A DNA stretch of 5,497 nucleotides. Origin: DAOMOP01 sp035444405 (lineage in GTDB: Bacteria > Pseudomonadota > Gammaproteobacteria > Burkholderiales > Rhodocyclaceae). This document shows positions 1-4,908 of this stretch, piece by piece. The stretch covers positions 1 through 5,497 of the forward strand of contig DAOMOP010000242.1 in the NCBI GenBank assembly GCA_035444405.1, read 5' to 3'. Under the pieces are notes generated by a model that was not told where the DNA came from, searched no databases, and saw only the letters and a list, made by a program, of their open reading frames with translations. Within the stretch, counting starts at the first letter, position 1, and every line of letters begins with the position of its first letter. The translations under genes and the position numbers were made by a program.

Positions 1-255
1 AAGGCCTGGATGATGGTGCTCAACGTCGCGCTGCTGTTCCTGCCGCGCGGCGCCGGCTGGGGCGCGGCGGCCTCGCTCGCACTGGTCTGCGCAGCGATCA
101 ACCTGCCGTGCATCGCGCTGTGGGCGCTCGCCGGCGACCGGTTGCGCAACTGGATGGACTCACCCGCCGCGCTGATGCTGTTCAACTACACGATGGCGGC
201 GCTGCTCGCCGCGACGGCGGGCTGGATCGTCGTCGACGAGATCGTCGGGAGCTGA
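1..255 (+). CDS. LysE/RhtB-family exporter, C-terminal end (partial, 5' end outside window)
   Basis: The frame is open from base 1 and ends at TGA 253-255, giving the last 84 residues of a protein whose start lies outside the window. The first residues, KAWMM, match the conserved 'NPKAWMM' segment that follows the middle helices in LysE/RhtB amino-acid exporters. After it come two hydrophobic stretches, roughly residues 20-42 and 54-79, separated by a short charged loop (GDRLRNWM). This fits the last two membrane helices of the usual six-helix, about 200-residue protein. Family members export amino acids or homoserine-type compounds across the inner membrane; the substrate cannot be told from this fragment. 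The methionines at residues 4 and 5 are internal, not starts. The gene converges on the TRAP operon and probably has no functional link to it. Confidence 0.8.
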   Translation, partial: KAWMMVLNVALLFLPRGAGWGAAASLALVCAAINLPCIALWALAGDRLRNWMDSPAALMLFNYTMAALLAATAGWIVVDEIVGS

Positions 256-257
256 GA

Positions 258-356
258 CCGCGCACCGGCGTTGGTGCGACGATGCCGCTACCCGTGAGTC
301 TGGACGTCGGCCATGCCGACGCGGAGATTGCCGCCGGTCGGCGCGCCGGTGCGCGG
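258..356. terminator. Nested inverted repeats between convergent genes, possible bidirectional terminator
   Basis: The 116-nt gap between the LysE-type gene and dctM, whose 3' ends face each other, holds a perfect 13-bp inverted repeat. The left arm is 258-270 (CCGCGCACCGGCG) and the right arm 344-356. Inside it lies a 7-bp hairpin with a 3-nt loop (305-311 / 315-321, CGTCGGC/GCCGACG). Both structures can form in transcripts from either direction. No T-tract follows on either strand, so this is not a classical intrinsic terminator. It may serve as a 3'-end stabiliser or a weak or factor-assisted terminator. Confidence 0.4.
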
Positions 357-371
357 GGCGGGCCGATCGAT

Positions 372-1670
372 CTAACCCATCATGTGCCCGGGCAGCCAGG
401 TGACGATGCCGGGGAACAGGTAGAGCAGCACTATCGCGAAGCACATCAGCACGAAGTACGGCAGCGCGTACCATGCCACGCGGGTGATCTCGCGCCCGGT
501 GATGCCCTGCAGCACGAACAGGTTGAAGCCCACCGGCGGCGTGATCTGCGCCATCTCGACGACCACGACGACGAAGATGCCGAACCACAGCGGATCGATG
601 CCGACCGCGTGGATGGTCGGCATCAGCACCGCGATCGTCAGCACGACGATCGAGATCGCGTCGAGAAAGCAGCCGAGCAGGATGAAGAACAGCGTCAGCG
701 CCACCAGCAGCATCGCCGGCGACAGGCCGAGGTCGGTGATCCAGCCGGCCAGATGGCGCGGCAGGCCGATGTAACCCATCGCCAGCGTCAGAAAGGCCGA
801 GCCGGCCAGGATCAGCCCGATCATGCAATAGAGCCGCGTCGCCCCCATCAGGCTGGCGACAAAGGTCTGCCAGCTCAGCGCGCGCTGCGAAGCGGCGATC
901 CCCAGCGCGCCGATCACGCCGAGCGCGGCGGCCTCGGTCGGGGTGGCGATGCCGCTGTAGATGCCGCCGAGCACCGCGCCGATCAGCGCCACCACCGGAA
1001 TCAGGTTGTGCGAGGCGCGCAGCTTGTCGGCCAGCGACAGGCGCGTCTGCGCGGACGGGATGCGCTCGCCGTTCATCAGCGCCCAGACCACGACCCAGCC
1101 CATGAACAGCGTCGCGAGCAGGATGCCGGGCAGCACGCCGCCGATGAACAGCCGTGCGATCGACACGTCGGCGGCCACGCCATACACGATCATGATGATC
1201 GACGGTGGAATCAGCAGCCCCAGCGTGCCGGCGCCGGCGAGCGTGCCGATCACCATCGATTCCGGATAGCCGCGGCGGCTGAGCTCGGGCAGGTTGATCT
1301 TGCCGATCGTCGCGCAGGTCGCCGCCGACGAGCCGGACACGGCGGCGAACAGCGTGCAGCCGATGATGTTGGTGTGGAGCAGGCGCCCCGGCAGCCGTTC
1401 CAGCCACGGCGCCAGCCCCTTGAACATGTCCTCGGACAGGCGCGTGCGGAACAGGATCTCGCCCATCCACAGGAACAGCGGCAGGGCGGTGAGCGTCCAG
1501 CTCGAGCCCATGCCCCAGACGCTCAGGGCCAGGCCGTCGCCGGGCGCGCGGCTGGTGAAGCCGAGCATGCCGAGCACGCCCACCGCGATCAGCGCGAGGC
1601 CGATCCACACGCCGCCGGCGAGCATCACCAGCATCGCGGCGATCAGCACGAGTGCGACCATGATGTCCAT
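372..1670 (-). CDS. dctM: TRAP transporter large permease subunit (DctM type)
   Basis: This is the large membrane subunit of a tripartite ATP-independent periplasmic transporter. It forms the Na+-coupled translocation channel in the inner membrane. At 432 residues it has the usual family length, and it is hydrophobic throughout with about a dozen predicted helices. Family signatures are visible: AAVSGSSAATCATIGKI at 109-125, IPPSIIMIVYG at 154-164 followed by LFIGGVLPG, GIYSGIATPTEAAALG at 236-251, and TPPVGFNLFV at 377-386. The ATG at 1670 is chosen because AAGGAG lies 8 nt upstream (1684-1679). That Shine-Dalgarno overlaps the dctQ stop codon, so the two genes are probably translationally coupled across their 12-nt gap. 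It is the last gene of dctP-dctQ-dctM. The family assignment is firm; the substrate is not readable from the sequence and is inferred from the pxp neighbours. Confidence 0.96.
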   Translation of the reverse strand: MDIMVALVLIAAMLVMLAGGVWIGLALIAVGVLGMLGFTSRAPGDGLALSVWGMGSSWTLTALPLFLWMGEILFRTRLSEDMFKGLAPWLERLPGRLLHTNIIGCTLFAAVSGSSAATCATIGKINLPELSRRGYPESMVIGTLAGAGTLGLLIPPSIIMIVYGVAADVSIARLFIGGVLPGILLATLFMGWVVVWALMNGERIPSAQTRLSLADKLRASHNLIPVVALIGAVLGGIYSGIATPTEAAALGVIGALGIAASQRALSWQTFVASLMGATRLYCMIGLILAGSAFLTLAMGYIGLPRHLAGWITDLGLSPAMLLVALTLFFILLGCFLDAISIVVLTIAVLMPTIHAVGIDPLWFGIFVVVVVEMAQITPPVGFNLFVLQGITGREITRVAWYALPYFVLMCFAIVLLYLFPGIVTWLPGHMMG

Positions 1671-1682
1671 GGGGTGCGCTCC

Positions 1683-2201
1683 TTATTCCATGCGGTGCGG
1701 CTCCTGACTGTGGACAGCCAGGCGCACCGGTTCGCGACCGAGGGCGCGCATCACGATGTCGTCGATCAGCGCGATGAAGAAGGTGGTCGAGCCGACCACC
1801 AGCAGCAGTTGCGGAATCCACAGCGGCGTCGCGTCGATGCCCTGCGAACGATCGCCGAACTGCCACGAGAACCACGCCAGCCGCACGCTGTACCACGCGA
1901 GCATGCCGACCACGATGGCCGCGACGAGCAGCGCAAACCACTCGGCGATCGTGCGCGCGCGCGCGCCGAGGCGGTCGAGCACCAGGCTCACGCGGATATG
2001 CTCGCCGTGCTTGTAGGTGTAGGCGAGCGCGAGAAAGCCGCACGCGGCCATCGTGTAGCCGGCGTAGGCGTCGGTGCCGCGCACGTACAGGCCGAGCGGC
2101 CGCGTGACGATGCCGGTGGCGACGAACAGCAGCGTGCCGACCATGCCGAGCGCGGCGAGGGCGCCGGTGCTGCGGTACAGCAGATTGAGTACGGCTCTCA
2201 T
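1683..2201 (-). CDS. dctQ: TRAP transporter small permease subunit (DctQ type)
   Basis: This is the small integral membrane subunit that pairs with DctM and helps dock the binding protein. From the ATG at 2201 it is 172 residues, normal for the family, with four hydrophobic segments near 12-34, 44-63, 86-107 and 128-150. Family motifs are GTDAYAGYTMAACGFLALAY (42-61), the following KHGEHIRVSLVLDRLG (64-79), and TPLWIPQ (125-131) leading into the last helix. The frame is open back to an ATG at 2285, but that adds 28 polar residues (MPADTPRRRP...) inside the hairpin-rich gap and unlike the family N-terminus, so the internal start is preferred. The Shine-Dalgarno before 2201 is weak (GGACACTCCG then ATG). 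The gene lies 114 nt after dctP and 12 nt before dctM. The hydrophilic tail (HSQEPHRME) is ordinary. Confidence 0.93.
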   Translation of the reverse strand: MRAVLNLLYRSTGALAALGMVGTLLFVATGIVTRPLGLYVRGTDAYAGYTMAACGFLALAYTYKHGEHIRVSLVLDRLGARARTIAEWFALLVAAIVVGMLAWYSVRLAWFSWQFGDRSQGIDATPLWIPQLLLVVGSTTFFIALIDDIVMRALGREPVRLAVHSQEPHRME

Positions 2202-2222
2202 CGGAGTGTCCGTATAGGCAAT

Positions 2223-2298
2223 GGCGCCGGCGCACTCGCCGTCGCAGCGGTCGATGGGCCGGCGCCTGGGGGTGTCAGCCGGCACGATGTGTGCCGGC
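2223..2298 (-). promoter_or_regulatory. Intercistronic stem-loops between dctP and dctQ
   Basis: Reading on the - strand, 17 nt after the dctP stop codon there is a perfect 8-bp hairpin with a 5-nt loop (2298-2291 / 2285-2278, GCCGGCAC/GTGCCGGC). A second perfect 9-bp inverted repeat follows (2266-2258 / 2231-2223, GGCGCCGGC/GCCGGCGCC). No T-run follows either, so full termination is unlikely. In transporter operons a hairpin after the binding-protein gene commonly protects its mRNA 3' end or partly terminates transcription, so that the periplasmic protein is made in excess over the permeases. That role is inferred here. Confidence 0.45.
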
Positions 2299-2315
2299 GT
2301 GTCGTTCGGCGCCGC

Positions 2316-3308
2316 TTACGGCCGTGCGGCGCGGTACGCCTCGAGCACCTTCGCACCGTCGGCGCCGACGCTCTTCAGCCATTCCTCGGTCATGGCCTCG
2401 CCGATCTCGCGCAGCTCGGCCTCGAACTCCGGTGACGGCGCGACGACGTTCATGCCGTGGGCGCGCAGCTGCTCGAGATACCAGTCGTTCTTCTCCTCGG
2501 ACAGCGCCCAGCCGCGTGCCTCGGCCTCGGCGGCGGCCTTGAGCAGCGCCTCGCGGCTCGCGGCGTCGAGCGCGTTGAAGTCGCGCGTGCGCACGAACAC
2601 GACGTTCTTCGGCAGCCACGCGCGCACGTCCGCGTACCACGACAGCTGCTCCCAGCTCTTCGAGTCGTAGCCGGTCGCCGACGAGGTGAGATTGGCCGAC
2701 ACCATGCCGGTCGCGAGCGCCTGGGTGAGGTCGGCGGCCTGCACGGTCACCGGCTGTGCGCCCATCAGCTCGATCATGCGCGCGACGGTCGGGCTGTAGG
2801 AGCGGATCTTCATGCCGCGCAGGTCGCTCACGCCGGTGATCTGGCTCGTCGAGTAGATGCCCTGCGGCTGCCACGGCACCGAGAACAGCATGGTCAGGCC
2901 GACCCTGGCGAGGCGCTCCTCGACCGCGCTGCGCGAGACGTCCCACAAGGCCTTCGCGTCGGCGTAGCTGGTGGCGAGGAAGGGCACGTTGTCGAGCGCG
3001 AAGAACGGATCCTCGTTGGCCATCCCGGAAATGATCACCTCGCCGATCTGCGCCTGACCGGTCTGCACGGCGCGGCGGATCTCGTTGGCCTTGAACAGCG
3101 AGCCGCCCGGATGCACGGTGATCCTGAGCTTGCCGTCGGTCGCGGCGGCCACGTCGGCGGCGAACTGCTGGATGTTCTCGGTGTGGAAGTTGGTCGCTGG
3201 ATAGGGGGTGGGCATGTCCCAGGTCGTTTGTGCGACGGCCGGCGCGGCGGCAAGCAGCGCGGTGCCGACGGTGGCGCCGATGTTGCGCAGGATGCTTGTC
3301 AAGCTCAT
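2316..3308 (-). CDS. dctP: TRAP transporter periplasmic substrate-binding protein (DctP type)
   Basis: This is the extracytoplasmic solute receptor of the TRAP system, which binds a carboxylate-containing ligand and delivers it to DctQM. It has 330 residues, typical of the family. The N-terminus is a clear Sec signal peptide: hydrophobic core about 10-22, cleavage predicted after APAVA at residue 26, mature protein starting QTTWDM. Family features include HTENIQQFAADV (42-53), GKLRITVHPGGSLFK (59-73), a GQAQIGE segment (84-90), FFALDNVPFLA (102-112), and GMKIRSYSP (165-173). R169 in the last is the position of the invariant ligand-carboxylate-binding arginine of DctP proteins. The ATG at 3308 is preferred over an in-frame one at 3335 because GAGGAG lies 6 nt upstream (3320-3315) and the signal peptide begins there. 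It is the first gene of the operon, driven by the promoter at 3420-3392. Ligand identity is unknown; 5-oxoproline is a contextual guess. Confidence 0.95.
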   Translation of the reverse strand: MSLTSILRNIGATVGTALLAAAPAVAQTTWDMPTPYPATNFHTENIQQFAADVAAATDGKLRITVHPGGSLFKANEIRRAVQTGQAQIGEVIISGMANEDPFFALDNVPFLATSYADAKALWDVSRSAVEERLARVGLTMLFSVPWQPQGIYSTSQITGVSDLRGMKIRSYSPTVARMIELMGAQPVTVQAADLTQALATGMVSANLTSSATGYDSKSWEQLSWYADVRAWLPKNVVFVRTRDFNALDAASREALLKAAAEAEARGWALSEEKNDWYLEQLRAHGMNVVAPSPEFEAELREIGEAMTEEWLKSVGADGAKVLEAYRAARP

Positions 3309-3329
3309 GGTGATCTCCTCGTTGGAATG

Positions 3330-3352
3330 CGGCACGCGCAGCCCGCGTGCCG
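3330..3352. promoter_or_regulatory. 23-bp perfect dyad in the dctP leader (operator or 5'-UTR hairpin)
   Basis: A perfect 9-bp inverted repeat with a 5-nt centre, CGGCACGCG-cagcc-CGCGTGCCG (arms 3330-3338 and 3344-3352). It lies between the proposed dctP transcription start (about 3385) and the dctP Shine-Dalgarno, ending 9 nt before the latter. As DNA it has the size and symmetry of a dimeric repressor operator and could be read by the adjacent winged-helix regulator. As RNA it would be a stable leader stem-loop. The sequence alone does not separate these options. Confidence 0.4.
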
Positions 3353-3383
3353 GCGACCTCGCCGTCTCCAGGCAATCAGGTCG

Positions 3384-3413
3384 TTGATAAAATTCTGGTG
3401 TTTCATTTATACT
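3384..3413 (+). promoter_or_regulatory. Sigma70-like promoter for the regulator (and probably pxpBC)
   Basis: TTGATA (3384-3389, 5 of 6 to the -35 consensus), an 18-nt spacer, then TATACT (3408-3413, 5 of 6 to the -10 consensus). The predicted start near 3420 gives a leader of about 27 nt before the ATG at 3447. A strong Shine-Dalgarno-like run (AAGGTGGAG, 3436-3444) follows. The spacer contains the -10 box of the opposing dctP promoter, so a single bound protein could block both. Half-sites ATAAA (3387-3391) and TTTAT (3406-3410) form a loose inverted repeat that could be an operator. Confidence 0.6.
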
Positions 3414-3420
3414 TTGTCAA
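3392..3420 (-). promoter_or_regulatory. Sigma70-like promoter for dctPQM
   Basis: On the - strand a perfect -35 box TTGACA (3420-3415) is followed after 17 nt by CAGAAT (3397-3392), matching 4 of 6 positions of the -10 consensus. This predicts a start near 3385 and a leader of about 77 nt before the dctP ATG. It lies in the only AT-rich stretch of the window, and its elements interleave with the opposing promoter. Confidence 0.6.
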
Positions 3421-3446
3421 GAAAACGTAGATATAAAGGTGGAGAG

Positions 3447-3989
3447 ATGGCCACAGACAATACCGGTGCCCGCACTGCAACAGATGGAAGAATCGTGTCG
3501 TCCCAGCATCTCGTCTCGCCCAAGAGCCCGGAGCTGTCCGAGTTCGAGTTCGGGCTGATCATCGCCTGGCACGGCTTCGCGCGCTGGATGATGCGCTGCA
3601 TGACCGCTGCCGGCGTCAAGGACATGGCGCCCACCGACGTGCTGGTGCTGCACCACGTCGCCCATCGCAAGACCGAGAAGCGCTTGTCCGACATCTGCTT
3701 TGTCCTCAATATAGAAGATGCGCACGTCGTAAACTATTCGCTGAAAAAGCTCGCCGGACTCGGTCTGGTCACCAGCGTGCGCCGTGGCAAGGAGGCCTTT
3801 TATTCCACCACCGCCGAAGGGGACGCGGTATGCGAGCGCTATCGGCAGATCCGCGAGGATTGCCTGATGCCGGGGTTCTCGGGTGCCGACGCGGAGAACG
3901 CGCAGATCGGCGAGCTCGCTCGGCTGCTGCGCACGCTGTCGGGCCGCTACGACCAGGCGGCGCGGGCCGCCTCGACGAGCGCGGCGTGA
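3447..3989 (+). CDS. MarR-type winged-helix transcriptional regulator
   Basis: A cytoplasmic DNA-binding protein of 180 residues, similar to the 'predicted transcription regulator, MarR-type HTH' group of proteobacteria (COG5631-like, from memory). An amino-terminal arm of about 30 polar residues leads into SEFEFGLIIAWHGFARWMMR (31-50), a likely dimerisation helix. Helix-turn-helix elements follow: APTDVLVLHHVAHR (61-74), KRLSDICFVLNI (78-89), and a likely recognition helix DAHVVNYSLKKLAGLGLV (91-108). The wing is SVRRGKEAFYSTT (110-122). A carboxy-terminal helix at 151-176 probably completes the dimer interface. The frame stays open far upstream, but that stretch is antisense to dctP; the ATG at 3447 has AAGGTGGAG just before it and a good promoter. 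The gene is divergent from dctPQM and 24 nt ahead of pxpB, so it probably autoregulates and controls both arms. The effector is unknown. Confidence 0.9.
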   Translation: MATDNTGARTATDGRIVSSQHLVSPKSPELSEFEFGLIIAWHGFARWMMRCMTAAGVKDMAPTDVLVLHHVAHRKTEKRLSDICFVLNIEDAHVVNYSLKKLAGLGLVTSVRRGKEAFYSTTAEGDAVCERYRQIREDCLMPGFSGADAENAQIGELARLLRTLSGRYDQAARAASTSAA

Positions 3990-4013
3990 GCACCCGCTCG
4001 GAGAGTGAGACCC

Positions 4014-4775
4014 ATGGACGCTGAACCCCTGTTCCGCATCCTCGACTGCGGCGATGCGGCCTTCACGGTCGAGTTCGGCGACGCGATCGACCCCGCGCTG
4101 CAGGAGCGCGTGCGCGTGCTCGATGCGGCCATCGCGCGCGCGCGCGCGGGTGGCGCGCTCGCCGGCCTGATCGAGACCGTGCCGACCTTCCGCTCGCTGA
4201 CGGTGCTCTACGATCCCGTGCGCACCACGCGGACCGAGCTCCTCGCCGCGATCACCCCGCTCATCGGTGCGACCGGCGCGGCCGACGCCGCGCCGGTGCG
4301 CCACTGGCGGCTGCCCGCCTGCTACGACGACGAGTTCGGCCCCGATCTCGACGAGGTTGCACGAACCGTCGGCTGCAGCCGCGACGACGTCGTCGCGCTG
4401 CACACGGACGGCGAATACGTGGTCTACATGCTCGGCTTTCTGCCCGGCTTTCCGTTCATGGGCGATGTGGCGCCCGCGCTCGCGCTGCCGCGCCGCGCCG
4501 AGCCGCGCGTGCGCGTGCCGGCCGGCAGCGTCGCGATCGCGACCGGGCTGACCGCGATCTATCCGTGGGAGAGCCCCGGCGGCTGGCACCTGCTCGCGCG
4601 CTGCCCGGTGCCGCTGTTCGATGCCCGGCGCAGCGCGCCGGCGCTGCTGCAGGCCGGTGACCGCGTGCGTTTTGCGCCGGTGCAGCGGTCCGAATACGCG
4701 CGCATCGCTGCCGCGCTCGCAAGCGGCGAGCTCGATCCGGCCACCCTCGTGGACGACGGCGGAGGACGGCCGTGA
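4014..4775 (+). CDS. pxpB: 5-oxoprolinase subunit PxpB (KipI/allophanate-hydrolase-subunit-1 family)
   Basis: A subunit of the prokaryotic ATP-dependent 5-oxoprolinase PxpABC, which opens 5-oxoproline to L-glutamate in the cytoplasm. It has 253 residues, close to the family norm of about 220-250. An N-terminal domain (1-85) includes CGDAAFTVEFGD (12-23) and ETVPTFRSLTVLYDP (54-68). The cyclophilin-like C-terminal domain (about 96-235) carries the family signatures YMLGFLPGFPFMGD (138-151), LPRRAEPRVRVPAGSVAIA (158-176) and YPWESPGGWHLLARCPVPLFD (183-203). The start is the ATG at 4014, which has GGAGA 9 nt upstream; an in-frame GTG at 4005 directly abuts that Shine-Dalgarno and is less likely. 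The gene follows the regulator by 24 nt. Older annotation calls such proteins allophanate hydrolase subunit 1 or KipI, but the pairing with PxpC favours 5-oxoprolinase. Confidence 0.93.
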   Translation: MDAEPLFRILDCGDAAFTVEFGDAIDPALQERVRVLDAAIARARAGGALAGLIETVPTFRSLTVLYDPVRTTRTELLAAITPLIGATGAADAAPVRHWRLPACYDDEFGPDLDEVARTVGCSRDDVVALHTDGEYVVYMLGFLPGFPFMGDVAPALALPRRAEPRVRVPAGSVAIATGLTAIYPWESPGGWHLLARCPVPLFDARRSAPALLQAGDRVRFAPVQRSEYARIAAALASGELDPATLVDDGGGRP

Positions 4776-4854
4776 GCACCGCGCCCGGCCGCGCGAAGGG
4801 GGCGCTCACGGTGGTGCAGGAGCCCCGCCGAGCACTGCGTCGCGCCTGCGGAAT

Positions 4855-4901
4855 GGGTCGGCTGTGCAAGGCCGACCCTCCGTCGTGCAACGTAAGGAGG
4901 G
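4855..4901 (+). promoter_or_regulatory. Alternative hairpins upstream of pxpC, one masking the Shine-Dalgarno
   Basis: Two inverted repeats share bases. The first is a perfect 8-bp stem with an 8-nt loop (4855-4862 / 4871-4878, GGGTCGGC/GCCGACCC). The second is a 6-bp stem CCCTCC/GGAGGG (4876-4881 / 4896-4901) whose right arm contains the pxpC Shine-Dalgarno. Bases 4876-4878 belong to both, so the full stems exclude each other. This could be a translational switch, a processing signal or a chance product of high GC. Confidence 0.35.
4893..4900 (+). promoter_or_regulatory. Strong Shine-Dalgarno deciding the pxpC start
   Basis: TAAGGAGG, an almost complete match to the anti-Shine-Dalgarno, sits 8 nt before the GTG at 4909. 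It is the best ribosome-binding site in the window and is why GTG 4909 is chosen over other in-frame start codons. Confidence 0.8.
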
Positions 4902-4908
4902 CAGTGCA

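Noticed and set aside
160..2235. Long - strand open frame of 691 codons overlapping dctM and dctQ in another frame.
   Set aside because: Arginine- and histidine-rich low-complexity translation with no family features; the TRAP genes in the neighbouring frames explain the DNA.
108..2435. Very long + strand open frame of 775 codons opposite dctM and dctQ.
   Set aside because: It is rich in R, H, Q, D and A with no domain or hydrophobic pattern, lies antisense to two clear TRAP subunit genes, and reflects the lack of AT-rich stop codons in high-GC DNA.
2457..3446. Upstream extension of the regulator frame, giving a 510-residue protein.
   Set aside because: The extra 330 residues are antisense to dctP and of shadow composition. 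A promoter and strong Shine-Dalgarno immediately precede the ATG at 3447.
4133..4148. Alternating CG run that could form Z-DNA or be a simple repeat.
   Set aside because: It encodes an alternating Ala-Arg helix stretch inside pxpB with normal family length, so codon use explains it. A similar run near 1950-1967 in dctQ has the same explanation.
3417..4589. 390-codon - strand frame opposite the regulator and pxpB.
   Set aside because: Antisense to two well-supported genes, low-complexity R/G/A/H composition and no Shine-Dalgarno; a GC-driven shadow.
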